DNA of 64,000 bases from Mangrovimicrobium sp033283385 (GCA_033283385.1 JAWMQQ010000002.1:186001-250000); one strand, 5' to 3'. Counted from the first letter of the stretch, positions 25,893 to 35,126 are shown. Notes: generated by a model from the sequence alone, not told the origin. Made by a program: numbers and translations.

Positions 25893-27755
25893 ATGCCCCA
25901 ACCCATCGCTCTGAAGGATCCGCACCGGGAGACCCGGATCTACCAGGCGCGAAGCTGGACCGCCATTGTCATCGTGCTGGTGTTGCTAGGCGTCATCGTC
26001 TTCCGCTACTACAACCTGCAGATTACCCAGTACGAGACCTACCGCACCCAGTCTGAAAGCAACCGGGTAAAGCTCGAGCCGCTGCCTCCCAAGCGCGGGC
26101 TGATCTACGATCGCAACGGCGTACTGCTCGCCGACAACCGCGCCAGCTTCACCCTGTCGATCATCCGCGAGCGGGTGAGGGACCTCGACGGCACCCTGGC
26201 GGCGCTGGGTAAAATCATTGATCTCAGCGATGGCGAGCTGGAAAAGTTCCAGGAGCGCCTCAAGCGCCGCCGCCCCTACGAGGCGGTGCCGCTGCACTTC
26301 AAGCTTACCGAAGCCGAGCGCGCGCGCCTGGCGGTGGACCGCTACCGCATGCCCGGCGTGGTGGTGGAGGCGCAACTGCTGCGCCACTACCCGTACGGCC
26401 AGCTGTTTTCCCACGCGCTGGGCTATGTCGGCCGGATCAACGAGCGCGAGGCGCAGGAGCTGGACGAGAGCAACTACCGCGGCACTTTCCACATCGGCAA
26501 GGTGGGTGTGGAGCGGTATTACGAGGAGGTGCTGCACGGCAAGGTCGGCTACCAGAACGTCGAGACCGACGCTCACGGCCGCGTGCTGCGGGTACTGGAG
26601 CGCTTCGCCCCGACCCCCGGCGCCAACCTCACCCTGAGCCTGGACATCAACGTGCAGCGCGCCGCCTACGAGGCGCTGGGCAACCGCCGCGGCGCCGTGG
26701 TGGCCATCGACCCGCGCGACGGCGGCGTGCTGGCGCTGGTTTCCACCCCGGGCTTCGACGCCAACCTGTTCGTCAACGGCATCAGTTCGAAGGACTACTC
26801 CGAGTTGCGCGACTCGCCGGACGTGCCGCTGTTCAACCGGGCGGTGCAGGGCCAGTACCCGCCGGGCTCGACGATCAAGCCGATGATGGGCATGGCGGGC
26901 CTGATGTCCGGCCTGATCACGCCGGACTACACCGTGCCGGACCCGGGCTGGTACCGCCTGCCCGGCGATTCCCACCGCTACCGCGACTGGATCCTGCGCA
27001 TCCGCGGCACCGGCCACGCGCCGCGGGTGGACCTGAACATGGCCATCGAGCAGTCCTGCGATACCTACTTTTACGATCTCGGCCATCGCATGACCATCGA
27101 CCGCATGCACGACCTGCTGGCCCCCTTCGGCTTCGGCGAGCGCACCGGCATCGATACCACCAACGAGCGCCCCGGCGTATTGCCCTCCAAGCGCTGGAAG
27201 CGGCTGGCCCTGAACCAGCCCTGGTATCCCGGCGAGACCATCAGCGCCAGTATCGGCCAGGGCTATATGCTGGCGACGCCGCTGCAACTGGCGGACGCGG
27301 TGAGCATCATCGCCGCCCGCGGAGTGCGCCACGTGCCGCGGCTGCTGCGCGCTATCAACGGCGAGCCGGTGCCGCCGACGCTGCTCAAGCCGCTGGTGAC
27401 CGAACCCGCCTACTGGGACGCCATCGACAAGGGCATGGTGGCGGTGGTCAACAGCGCACACGGCACCGCCAAGAACCTGTCCAAGGGCATCCAGTACCAG
27501 ATGGCGGGCAAGACCGGCACCGCCCAGGTGATCGGCATCGCCCAGGGCGCGGTGTACAACGAGGACGAGGTGGACGAGCGCCACCGCCACCACGGCCTGT
27601 TCATCGCCTTCGCGCCGGTGGAGGCCCCGACTATCGCGGTGGCGATAATCGTGGAGAATGGAGGCGGCAGCTCCGCGGCCACACCCATCGCGCGACGCGT
27701 GATAGACACCTGGCTGCTCGGCAGTTCCGATTTCGAGGTTCCCGACAATGGCTGA
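25893..27755 (+). CDS. mrdA: Penicillin-binding protein 2 (elongasome transpeptidase)
   Basis: 620 residues. One N-terminal membrane segment (about 23-43, IVIVLVLLGVIVFRY), a dimerisation/pedestal domain, then the transpeptidase domain with Ser326 in STIK, SCD in EQSCDTYFY and KTG in MAGKTGTAQ. It cross-links peptidoglycan in the lateral wall, facing the periplasm and partnered with RodA. Overlaps rodA by 8 bp, which fits a tight stoichiometry. Low-affinity beta-lactam target (mecillinam in relatives). Confidence 0.97.
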   Translation: MPQPIALKDPHRETRIYQARSWTAIVIVLVLLGVIVFRYYNLQITQYETYRTQSESNRVKLEPLPPKRGLIYDRNGVLLADNRASFTLSIIRERVRDLDGTLAALGKIIDLSDGELEKFQERLKRRRPYEAVPLHFKLTEAERARLAVDRYRMPGVVVEAQLLRHYPYGQLFSHALGYVGRINEREAQELDESNYRGTFHIGKVGVERYYEEVLHGKVGYQNVETDAHGRVLRVLERFAPTPGANLTLSLDINVQRAAYEALGNRRGAVVAIDPRDGGVLALVSTPGFDANLFVNGISSKDYSELRDSPDVPLFNRAVQGQYPPGSTIKPMMGMAGLMSGLITPDYTVPDPGWYRLPGDSHRYRDWILRIRGTGHAPRVDLNMAIEQSCDTYFYDLGHRMTIDRMHDLLAPFGFGERTGIDTTNERPGVLPSKRWKRLALNQPWYPGETISASIGQGYMLATPLQLADAVSIIAARGVRHVPRLLRAINGEPVPPTLLKPLVTEPAYWDAIDKGMVAVVNSAHGTAKNLSKGIQYQMAGKTGTAQVIGIAQGAVYNEDEVDERHRHHGLFIAFAPVEAPTIAVAIIVENGGGSSAATPIARRVIDTWLLGSSDFEVPDNG

Positions 27756-28890
27756 CTACGTTCGCCAGATGCCCCACCACGGCAGCGCCGACCTGGCGCG
27801 GCGGCCGAGCGCGGCGCAGCGCCTGCACATCGACGTGCCGCTGCTGTTGCTGCTGCTGGCGCTCACCGCCTACGGCCTGTTCGTGCTCTACAGCGCCTCC
27901 GGCCAGGACTTCGGCGCCGTGGTGCGCCAGGGCCGCTACTACCTGGTGGCCTATGTGGTGATGCTGCTCGGGGCGCAGATCAGCCTGCAGCGCTACGCCC
28001 GCTGGGCACCGTGGCTGTACGTGGCCGGGGTGTGCGTGCTGGTGGCGGTGATGCTGTTCGGGGTGGGGGCGAAGGGCGCCCAGCGCTGGCTGCAGATCGG
28101 CGGCTTCCGCTTCCAGCCCTCGGAGATCATGAAGCTGGTCGTGCCCATGGCGGTGGCCTGCTTCCTCGCTGACCGCACCCTGCCGCCGCGCTTCCTCTAC
28201 ATCGCCGGCTCGCTGGGGATCGTCGCGGTGCCGGCGGCACTGATCCTGCAGCAACCCGACCTTGGCACGGCGCTGCTGATCGCCGCCAGCGGCCTGTTCG
28301 TGCTGTTCATGGCCGGCATCGGCTGGCGCTACATATTCGGGGCGGTGGTAGCGGCGGCGGCCTCGGCCTGGCCGGCCTGGATGTTCGTGCTGCAGGAGTA
28401 CCAGAAGCAGCGCATCCTCACCATGCTCAACCCGGAAAGCGACAAGCTGGGCGCCGGCTGGAACATCATCCAGTCGAAGACCGCCATTGGCTCCGGCGGC
28501 TGGGCCGGCAAGGGCTGGTTGATGGGCACCCAGTCGCAGCTCGATTTCCTGCCCGAGAGCCACACGGACTTCATCATCGCCGTGCTCGCCGAGGAGTTCG
28601 GCCTGCGCGGGGTGCTGACCCTGCTGACCCTCTACGCGCTGATACTCTGGCGCGGTTTCGTCATCGGCATGCACGCGCAGACCAGCTTCGGCCGGATGAT
28701 GGCGGGCAGCCTGACGCTGACCTTTTTTGTCTACGTGTTTGTTAATATGGGCATGGTGGCGGGCCTGCTGCCGGTGGTCGGTGTGCCGCTCCCGCTGGTC
28801 AGCGCCGGCGGTACCGCACTGGTCACCCTGATGGCCGGGTTCGGCATCCTCATGGCGGTGAGTACCGAGAAGCGCATGGTGGTTCACTGA
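27748..28890 (+). CDS. rodA: Rod-shape SEDS peptidoglycan polymerase
   Basis: 380 residues, SEDS family with about ten membrane segments. Diagnostic stretches: GAKGAQRWLQIGGFRFQPSE (about 110-129), the QQPDLGTALL motif and PLVSAGGTAL near the C-terminus. It polymerises lipid II into glycan strands for side-wall growth together with PBP2, whose gene overlaps by 8 bp. The start lies inside the end of mrdA. Inner membrane. Confidence 0.97.
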   Translation: MADYVRQMPHHGSADLARRPSAAQRLHIDVPLLLLLLALTAYGLFVLYSASGQDFGAVVRQGRYYLVAYVVMLLGAQISLQRYARWAPWLYVAGVCVLVAVMLFGVGAKGAQRWLQIGGFRFQPSEIMKLVVPMAVACFLADRTLPPRFLYIAGSLGIVAVPAALILQQPDLGTALLIAASGLFVLFMAGIGWRYIFGAVVAAAASAWPAWMFVLQEYQKQRILTMLNPESDKLGAGWNIIQSKTAIGSGGWAGKGWLMGTQSQLDFLPESHTDFIIAVLAEEFGLRGVLTLLTLYALILWRGFVIGMHAQTSFGRMMAGSLTLTFFVYVFVNMGMVAGLLPVVGVPLPLVSAGGTALVTLMAGFGILMAVSTEKRMVVH

Positions 28891-28930
28891 CGCCCGCCAC
28901 TAAAAAAAACTTTGGAGTGAGTTCCTTTCG

Positions 28931-29926
28931 ATGTACAACCCGCTGAAAATCGCCCTTGTCCTGTGCTGTCTCTGGCCCACCCTGTCCTGCGCCGACGAAT
29001 CCGGCTACTCGACGAACCCTGACGCCATCGCCCTGGTCGACGAACTCGTCGCCGACGAGGGCTTCGACCGCGAGCAGTTGCTCGCGCTGATGAGCGACGC
29101 CCAGCGCCAGGAGTCCATCCTCGAGGCGATCGCGCGGCCGGCGGAGAAGGCCAAGCCCTGGTACGAGTACCGCGAGATCTTCCTCACCCCCAGGCGCATC
29201 GACGAGGGCGTGGAGTTCTGGCGCGAGAACCGCGACGTGCTGCAGCGGGCCGAGCGCGAGACCGGTGTGCCGGCCTCCATCATCGTCGCGATCATCGGCG
29301 TGGAGACCCACTACGGCCGCATCGCCGGCAGCTACCGGGTGCTGGACGCCCTGTCCACGCTGGCCTTCGACTACCCGCGCCGCTCCGAGTTCTTCACCGG
29401 CGAGTTGCGCGATTACCTGATCCTCACCCGCGACCAGGGCATGGACCCGCGCTCGCTCAAGGGCTCCTATGCCGGCGCAATGGGCTACGGCCAGTTCATG
29501 CCCAGCAGCTACCGCAGCTACGCGGTGGATTACGACGGCGACGGCAAGGCCGACATCTGGGCCAATCCCGTCGATGCCATCGGCAGCGTGGCCAACTACT
29601 TCAAGGCCCACGGCTGGACGCCGGGCGGGACTGTGGCGGTTTCCGCCACACTCGATGGCGACGTGCCGCAGGAGATGTTCAGCGCCGGACGCGACCTGAA
29701 GCCGCGCTACGACGTGGCGCAGCTGGAGGCCGCGGGCCTCAGGCCCGCCACCACGCTGGATCCTGACGCGGAGGCCCTGGCCATACAGTTCGAGCTGGCG
29801 GACGGCTTCGAGTACTGGATCGGCCTGCACAACTTCTACGTGATCACCCGCTACAACCACAGCGCCAAGTACGCAATGAGCGTGTACCAGCTGAGCCAGC
29901 GTATCGCCGCGCAGGTGAAGCACTGA
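28931..29926 (+). CDS. mltB: Lytic murein transglycosylase B
   Basis: 331 residues, GH103/MltB fold. Export signal MYNPLKIALVLCCLWPTLSC; the Cys at 20 makes a weak lipobox (TLSC), so periplasmic or outer-membrane anchored. The catalytic Glu is in GVETHYGR (about residue 120); AGAMGYGQFMPSSYR follows (about 182-196). Cleaves glycan strands with anhydro-MurNAc formation. Its stop overlaps the rlpA start by one base (TGATG). Together with RlpA and DacA downstream it forms a wall-remodelling block. Confidence 0.94.
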   Translation: MYNPLKIALVLCCLWPTLSCADESGYSTNPDAIALVDELVADEGFDREQLLALMSDAQRQESILEAIARPAEKAKPWYEYREIFLTPRRIDEGVEFWRENRDVLQRAERETGVPASIIVAIIGVETHYGRIAGSYRVLDALSTLAFDYPRRSEFFTGELRDYLILTRDQGMDPRSLKGSYAGAMGYGQFMPSSYRSYAVDYDGDGKADIWANPVDAIGSVANYFKAHGWTPGGTVAVSATLDGDVPQEMFSAGRDLKPRYDVAQLEAAGLRPATTLDPDAEALAIQFELADGFEYWIGLHNFYVITRYNHSAKYAMSVYQLSQRIAAQVKH

Positions 29927-30765
29927 TGCTGGCCAGGATCGCGCTCCCGGTGGCCCTGCTGGCCGCCGTGTGGTTGCAAGCCTGCAGCACCCAGCCTGCG
30001 AAAGAGGAAAAGAAGCCGCAGAGTAAGGGTGACGCCTACCAGGCCACCCGCTACAGCCGCCCCAAAGATGGCGCGCCGCTGCGGGTGCTGACCCCCGAGG
30101 AAGTGCCGGACGCGGTGCCGCGCGCGGACCCCATCCTCGCGGCGGGCAACCGCAGCCCCTACCAGGTGGACGGCAAGACCTACTACATCCTCAAGGATTA
30201 CCTGCACTACAAGCAGCGCGGCATCGCCTCCTGGTACGGCGCGAAATTCGACGGGCACGAGACATCCAACGGCGAGATCTTCGACGTCTATGCCGCCTCC
30301 GCCGCCCACCGCACCCTGCCCATCCCGCTCTACGCGAAGGTGACCAACCTCGACAACGGCCGCAGCGTGGTGGTGCGCATCAACGATCGCGGCCCCTTCC
30401 ACAGCGAGCGCCTGATCGATCTCTCCTACGGCGCCGCGGTGCGGCTCGGATTCTCCGAGCAGGGCACGGCTCCGGTGGAGGTGGCGGTGATCGGCCTGGC
30501 CGGCACCGATGACCGGCGCGACGCCCCGGGCAGCCACTACCGCTTCCTGCAACTGGGCGCGTTCGGCACCGAGGCCGCCGCCCGCGACCTGCAGCTGAAG
30601 GTGCAGAGCTTCGTGCAGGCGCCGGTGGTGGTGAGCGAGGTGGAGGTGAACGGCACTACTCTTTACCGGGTGCGCATCGGCCCGGTGGACGACGGCGAAC
30701 AGCTGGCGCTGGTGCAACAGCAACTGCGCGACGGCGGTTATCCGGCCGGCCAGCCGCTGCCCTGA
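29926..30765 (+). CDS. rlpA: Septal-ring lytic transglycosylase / rare lipoprotein A
   Basis: 279 residues. Lipoprotein signal with lipobox LQAC (Cys22). Double-psi beta-barrel domain with GIASWYGAKFDG (about 99-110) and VVVRINDRGPF (about 149-159), including the catalytic Asp of RlpA enzymes. C-terminal SPOR domain (about 205-279), which binds denuded glycan at the septum. In Pseudomonas it cleaves denuded glycan in daughter-cell separation. Overlaps mltB by one base. Outer-membrane anchored. Confidence 0.95.
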   Translation: MLARIALPVALLAAVWLQACSTQPAKEEKKPQSKGDAYQATRYSRPKDGAPLRVLTPEEVPDAVPRADPILAAGNRSPYQVDGKTYYILKDYLHYKQRGIASWYGAKFDGHETSNGEIFDVYAASAAHRTLPIPLYAKVTNLDNGRSVVVRINDRGPFHSERLIDLSYGAAVRLGFSEQGTAPVEVAVIGLAGTDDRRDAPGSHYRFLQLGAFGTEAAARDLQLKVQSFVQAPVVVSEVEVNGTTLYRVRIGPVDDGEQLALVQQQLRDGGYPAGQPLP

Positions 30766-30859
30766 GCGCCCCTTCCGGGCGCTTTCCTTCCGCTCCCGTG
30801 GCGCATGCGTTACCATGCGCCACTTCATTTGCAGTAATCCCACGGTGCCCTATCCCGTT

Positions 30860-32017
30860 ATGCGTCGACTCCTAGCCCTGTTCGTCCTCACCCTGTGCTC
30901 ATTCAACGTCGCTGCCACACCGGTACCCGCGCCGCCGCAGGTGGCGGCCAAGGCATGGATACTGATGGACGCGGACAGCGGCGCGGTGATCGCGGAAAAC
31001 AACGCCGACGAGCGCCTGCCGCCGGCCAGCCTGACCAAGATGATGACCAGTTACGTGCTGGCCAACGAGATCAAGCAGGGCCGGGTAAAGCGTACCGACA
31101 TGGTTTCGGTGAGCGAGGAGGCCTGGTCGCAGAACCCGCTGTTCAAGGGCTCCTCGCTGATGTGGATCGAGCCCGGCAAGGACGTCTCCATCGCCGACCT
31201 CGAGCGCGGCATCATCATCTCCTCCGGTAACGACGCCTGCGTGGCGGTCGCCGAACACGTCGCCGGCAGTGAGAAAGTCTTCGTCGACATGATGAACAGC
31301 GAGGCCCAGGAGCTGGGCATGAACGACACCCACTACATGAATTCCCACGGCCTGCCGGACCCGGACCACTACACCACCGCCCGCGACCTGGCCAAGCTCG
31401 CCCGCGCCACCATCCGCAACCACCCGGACCAGTACCCGATCTACAGCGAGCGCACGTTCACCTACAACGGCATCGAGCAGTACAACCGCAACCTGCTGCT
31501 GGGCGAGGACCCGAGCGTGGACGGGCTCAAGACCGGCCACACCAAGGAGGCGGGCTACTGCCTGGTGGCCTCCGCCAAGCGGCAGGACATGCGACTGATC
31601 TCCGTGGTGCTGGGCACCAAGTCCATGCGCTCCCGCGCCGCGGAATCGCGCAGCCTGCTCAACTACGGCTTCCGCTTCTTCGAGACCGACAACATGGTCG
31701 CCGGCGGCAAGCAGCTGGCCGACCCGCGCGTGTGGAAGGGCACCGTGGACAACGTGCCGGTCGGCGTGGCCGACGACGTCATCCTCACCGTGCCGCGCGG
31801 CTCCCGCGACGAGATCAAGACCGATCTCAAGATCAACGACGGCATCGTCGCACCCATCGCCCAGGGCGACGTACTGGGTTCGCTGACCCTGACCCTGGAC
31901 GACAAGACTGTCTACCAGGGCGACGTGGTCGCACTCAGCCCGGTCGAGGAGGGCAGCTTCTTCTCGCGCCTGTGGGACACCATACTCATGTGGGTGCACA
32001 ACCTGTTCAGCGTCTGA
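30860..32017 (+). CDS. dacA: D-alanyl-D-alanine carboxypeptidase (PBP5/6 type)
   Basis: About 385 residues from ATG 30860 (an in-frame GTG at 30845 is an alternative; I see no clear ribosome-binding site for either). Signal peptide MRRLLALFVLTLCSFNVAA. Active-site motifs: SLTK (catalytic Ser), SGN in IISSGNDAC and KTG in LKTGHTKEAG. A C-terminal beta domain follows and ends in an amphipathic helix (FSRLWDTILMWVHNLF) that attaches to the inner membrane. It trims pentapeptides and so sets cross-link level and cell shape. Placed 94 bp after rlpA. Confidence 0.95.
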   Translation: MRRLLALFVLTLCSFNVAATPVPAPPQVAAKAWILMDADSGAVIAENNADERLPPASLTKMMTSYVLANEIKQGRVKRTDMVSVSEEAWSQNPLFKGSSLMWIEPGKDVSIADLERGIIISSGNDACVAVAEHVAGSEKVFVDMMNSEAQELGMNDTHYMNSHGLPDPDHYTTARDLAKLARATIRNHPDQYPIYSERTFTYNGIEQYNRNLLLGEDPSVDGLKTGHTKEAGYCLVASAKRQDMRLISVVLGTKSMRSRAAESRSLLNYGFRFFETDNMVAGGKQLADPRVWKGTVDNVPVGVADDVILTVPRGSRDEIKTDLKINDGIVAPIAQGDVLGSLTLTLDDKTVYQGDVVALSPVEEGSFFSRLWDTILMWVHNLFSV

Positions 32018-32035
32018 CCTGAGGAGGACGGGCGG

Positions 32036-32305
32036 GTGACCGAGCAAGAGCCGCCAAAGATAGAGTTTCCCTGCGAGTACCCGATCAAGGTGCTCGGCCG
32101 CGCCGGCGAGGACTTCGAGTCAGTCATTCTCGAGGTCTTCCAGCGCCACGCACCCGGCTTCGACGAGGAGCGCATCACCGTGCGCGCCAGCAGCAAGGGC
32201 ACCTTCACCGCGATGACCGTGTTCATCACCGCCACCGGCCCGACGCAACTCGAGGCGCTGCACCAGGACCTGCTGGCCACCGGCATGGTCCAGATGGTGA
32301 TCTAG
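32036..32305 (+). CDS. ybeD: YbeD/DUF493-family protein
   Basis: 89 residues, GTG start with GAGGAGG 9 nt upstream. Small alpha/beta ACT-like fold: PCEYPIKVLGR (about 12-22) and ASSKGTFTAMTVFITA (about 51-66) match the DUF493 family. A role linked to LipB and lipoate metabolism is inferred only from constant linkage between dacA and lipB. Cytosolic. The molecular function is not established to my knowledge. Confidence 0.93.
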   Translation: MTEQEPPKIEFPCEYPIKVLGRAGEDFESVILEVFQRHAPGFDEERITVRASSKGTFTAMTVFITATGPTQLEALHQDLLATGMVQMVI

Positions 32306-32313
32306 GAACCCGC

Positions 32314-32925
32314 ATGAAACCCCTTTGCCGCGAGCTGGGCGTCGCCGAATACGCCCCGGTGCTGGAGGCCATGCGCGAGTTCACCGACAACCGCGACGCC
32401 GATACCCCCGACGAACTCTGGCTGCTGCAGCACCCGCGCGTATTCACCCAGGGGCAGGCGGGCAAGGCCGAGCACGTGCTGGCCCCCGGCGACATCCCGG
32501 TCATCCAGGTCGACCGCGGCGGCCAGGTCACCTACCACGGTCCCGGCCAATGGGTCATCTACCTCATGGTCGATATCAAGCGCCACGGCTTCGGCGTGCG
32601 CGCGCTGGTCGACGTCATCGAGCAGGCGATCATCGCCCTGCTGGCGGAGTACGGCATCGATGCCGTCGCGCGCCCGGACGCCCCCGGTGTCTACGTCAAC
32701 GGCGACAAGATCGCCGCCCTCGGCCTGCGCGTGCGCCGCGGCTGCAGCTACCACGGCCTCTCCCTCAACGTCGACATGGACCTCGAGCCCTTCGGCCGCA
32801 TCAACCCCTGCGGCTACGAGGGCCTGCAGGTCACCTCCATGGCCAAGCTCCTGCCGGGCGCCGACCTCGACATGGACGCCATCGGCAGGCGCCTGCTGGA
32901 CATCCTCGCCGACCGGCTCGCCTAG
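32314..32925 (+). CDS. lipB: Octanoyl-[ACP]:protein octanoyltransferase
   Basis: 203 residues. RGGQVTYHGPGQWV (about 69-82), the Lys in NGDKIAALGLRV (about 132) and the acyl-thioester Cys in INPCGYEG (about 168) are intact. It moves octanoyl from ACP to lipoyl domains for lipoate synthesis. 8 bp after ybeD. The usual next gene lipA (sulfur insertion) is absent here; the strand run ends and a REP element and redox regulators follow. lipA must be elsewhere or replaced. Confidence 0.95.
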   Translation: MKPLCRELGVAEYAPVLEAMREFTDNRDADTPDELWLLQHPRVFTQGQAGKAEHVLAPGDIPVIQVDRGGQVTYHGPGQWVIYLMVDIKRHGFGVRALVDVIEQAIIALLAEYGIDAVARPDAPGVYVNGDKIAALGLRVRRGCSYHGLSLNVDMDLEPFGRINPCGYEGLQVTSMAKLLPGADLDMDAIGRRLLDILADRLA

Positions 32926-33217
32926 TCCCGGCCGGCGCACCTCCCCAGAACCTGGCTCAAAGCGAGGCTAGGCGGTCGCCGGGCCGGGAACGGAGCCACC
33001 TCTCTGCAGGTGCTACTAACCCGGGCCCGCGAACCGTAGACCCCCGCTGGAATACCGCAAAAGCGCCATCCATGGCAGCTCGGCCTCCCGGAGCGCCGGC
33101 CGGGCCATCCATGGCCTCAGGCGTTTTCCAGCCGGGGTGTACGATTCGCGAGCCCTTCATCGAGCGAAGGCAGGCGTAGGAGCCCGCTACGCGGGCGATC
33201 GCGCGCAGAGCGCGCTC
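32926..33217. other. Intergenic region between lipB and roxR-like gene
   Basis: No supported gene in 292 bp. It contains two copies of the 12-bp near-palindrome GCCATCCATGGC (33065-33076 and 33104-33115) and the left part of a REP element that runs into the stop codon of the response regulator. Confidence 0.6.
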
Positions 33218-33221
33218 CTAC
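33176..33221. repeat. REP-like pair sharing one GATC
   Basis: Left unit: GTAGGAGC head, stem GCCCGC/GCGGGC, tail GATC. Right unit runs inward from GCTCCTAC with a GCGCGC/GCGCGC-type stem. The two tails share the GATC at 33197-33200. The CTA of the right head (33218-33220) is the TAG stop of the response-regulator gene. Confidence 0.85.
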
Positions 33222-33754
33222 CGGCGCACGGGCCGCTTCTGGAGCTTGCGCTGCAGCGTGCGGCGGTGCATGCCGAGGGCGCGGGCGGTGGCGGAGACGT
33301 TGCCGTCGTTGTCCTTGAGGACGCGCTGGATGTGTTCCCACTCGAGACGGTCTACCGAGATCGGGTCCGCGGGTACCGTCGCGGTGTTCTCGGCCGGGCG
33401 CTCGTCGAAGGCCGAGAGGACCTCGTCGATGCCGGCGGGCTTGCACAGGTAGTTGGTGGCGCCGGCCTTGGTAGCCTCCACGGCGGTGGCGATGCTGGAG
33501 TATCCGGTTAGGACGACAAGGCGGGCGGCGGGGGCGGCGGCCAGCAGGCGCGGCAGGACGATGAGGCCGGAGGTGCCGGGCATGTTGAGGTCGAGCAGGA
33601 TGTGGGTGGGTTGCAGGCGCTCGCACGCGTCGACGGCGGCCAGCGCATCGTGGCAGCAGTGGACATCGAAGCCGCGGCGGCCGAATCCGCGCGCCATCAC
33701 TTCGGTAAAGGTCTCGTCGTCGTCGACCAGGAGGATACTGTTTGCTTCAGGCAA
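33218..33754 (-). CDS. roxR: Redox response regulator, RegA/PrrA/RoxR type
   Basis: 178 residues. Receiver domain with acidic pair DDD (about 10-12), phospho-acceptor Asp in ILLDLNMPG (about 55) and Lys in YLCKPAG (about 105). The C-terminal Fis-type helix-turn-helix NVSATARALGMHRRTLQRKLQ (about 150-170) is the RegA-class DNA-binding domain. It regulates respiration and redox-linked genes in relatives. Its ATG overlaps the sensor kinase stop by 8 bp. The TAG stop lies in a REP head. The gene symbol follows the Pseudomonas name. Confidence 0.92.
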   Translation of the reverse strand: MPEANSILLVDDDETFTEVMARGFGRRGFDVHCCHDALAAVDACERLQPTHILLDLNMPGTSGLIVLPRLLAAAPAARLVVLTGYSSIATAVEATKAGATNYLCKPAGIDEVLSAFDERPAENTATVPADPISVDRLEWEHIQRVLKDNDGNVSATARALGMHRRTLQRKLQKRPVRR

Positions 33755-35030
33755 GGGCGGGCTCCGCGGCCAGTGGCAAAGTGAGCGTGGCGATGGCGCC
33801 GCCGCCGGGGGCGTTGCACAGCTCGATACGCCCGCCCAGGCGTTCCACCGTGGCGTGGCTGAGCAGCAGGCCGAAGCCGAGGCCGGCGCGGCTGGCGTGT
33901 ATCACCGGTTTTCCCAGGGATTCCAGGATTGCCGGGTCGATGCCGTGGCCCCAGTCGCGCACGCTCACGCGAAACTGCCGCGCGTCCCAGCCGTAGTTCA
34001 GCAGGACCCGCGGTGAGCCGGCGTCGGCCGCATTGTTGAGCAGGTTTTCCAATGCCTGCCCGAGGGTGGGGTCGCACTCAATCTCCGGCGCCGGACCGCT
34101 GCTGTCGCAGTCGATCTCGTAGCTGACGCTGGGGCGACGCACCGCCCAGCGCTCCAGGGTGTCGCGCACGAAGGTGTCGGCAGGCAGGCGGGTGCTGGCG
34201 TCCGCCTCGCAGGATTCCGCGGTGCGGGTGAGGGCGGTGAGGGTGGAGCGGCAGTGGCGCAGCTGGTCGCGCAGGGTTTCGCAGTCCTCGCGCACAGCCG
34301 CAGGGAGGTTTTCGTCCGCCAGCATCTCGTCCAGCAGCACGGTCATGGTCGACATCGGCGTGCCCAGTTCGTGGGCGGTGCCAGCGGCCAGGCTGGCCAC
34401 CGCAAGGATCTGGTCGTGGCGCAGGCGCTGCTCGCGCTGGGCGGTGGCGCGGGCTTCCTGCACGCGCAGTTGCGCGGCCATGCGCACCACGAAATAGGTG
34501 ATCAGCGCCGCGCTGAACAGGAAGTTGAACCACATGCCGAGGATGTGCGCGCCGCCGCTGTGGCCGGGCATTGCGTGTGGCGAGAACAGCGGGAAGGGCA
34601 CGTAGTTGTACAGCAGCAGGCTGTAGGCGAGCAGGGCGGCGCTGGCCACAAGCCAGGTGTAGCGCCAGGGCAGTACCGCGGCGGAGACCACCAGCGGCAC
34701 GATGTAATAGGAGATGAACGGGTTGCTGGCGCCGCCGGTGAAGTACATCAGGGCGGTCCAGCCGGTAACGTCCAGCAGCAACTGGGCGAGGAATTCCGCG
34801 TCGGTCACCGGCCAGCGCCGCCCCAGCCGCCAGAAGCTGGCGAAGGTGAGCAGGCCCATGCAGGCCAGGCTGACGGCCAGCCCGTGCATGTCCTGCAGGG
34901 TGCGGCTGACCGTCAGCACGTAGCCGAGCACGCACACCTGGCCGAGCAGGGCGATGCAGCGCATCAGCAGCAGGCTGCGCAGGTTGTCGAGGGACGGGGA
35001 GTAGCCGTCTTGCGTGGGAGCGGTGTTCAC
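33747..35030 (-). CDS. roxS: Redox sensor histidine kinase, RegB/PrrB/RoxS type
   Basis: 427 residues. About six membrane helices (25-195) carrying the quinone-binding heptad GGASNPF in YFTGGASNPFISYY (about 118-131), a RegB hallmark. H-box ASLAAGTAHELGTPMST (phospho-His about 222), the redox-active Cys region LRHCRSTL (about 262), then N, G1 and G2 boxes (NLLNNAADA, VRDWGHGID, GLGFGLLLS). Senses respiratory state through ubiquinone and Cys oxidation and phosphorylates the overlapping RegA-type partner. Divergent from prfC (120 bp). Inner membrane. Confidence 0.93.
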   Translation of the reverse strand: MNTAPTQDGYSPSLDNLRSLLLMRCIALLGQVCVLGYVLTVSRTLQDMHGLAVSLACMGLLTFASFWRLGRRWPVTDAEFLAQLLLDVTGWTALMYFTGGASNPFISYYIVPLVVSAAVLPWRYTWLVASAALLAYSLLLYNYVPFPLFSPHAMPGHSGGAHILGMWFNFLFSAALITYFVVRMAAQLRVQEARATAQREQRLRHDQILAVASLAAGTAHELGTPMSTMTVLLDEMLADENLPAAVREDCETLRDQLRHCRSTLTALTRTAESCEADASTRLPADTFVRDTLERWAVRRPSVSYEIDCDSSGPAPEIECDPTLGQALENLLNNAADAGSPRVLLNYGWDARQFRVSVRDWGHGIDPAILESLGKPVIHASRAGLGFGLLLSHATVERLGGRIELCNAPGGGAIATLTLPLAAEPALA

Positions 35031-35120
35031 CGCGGCATTATACGAAGTCGTCCCCGCGGCGCCAGCGACAGGACGCCGCGGGCTGCCTGCGGCGGCGTTT
35101 CAGTCGCCGTGGCGAAGGCG

Positions 35121-35126
35121 TATAAT
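35121..35126 (+). promoter_or_regulatory. -10 element (TATAAT) before prfC
   Basis: Perfect TATAAT 25 bp before the prfC start. The hexamer 17 bp upstream (TTTCAG) is a poor -35. Confidence 0.45.
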
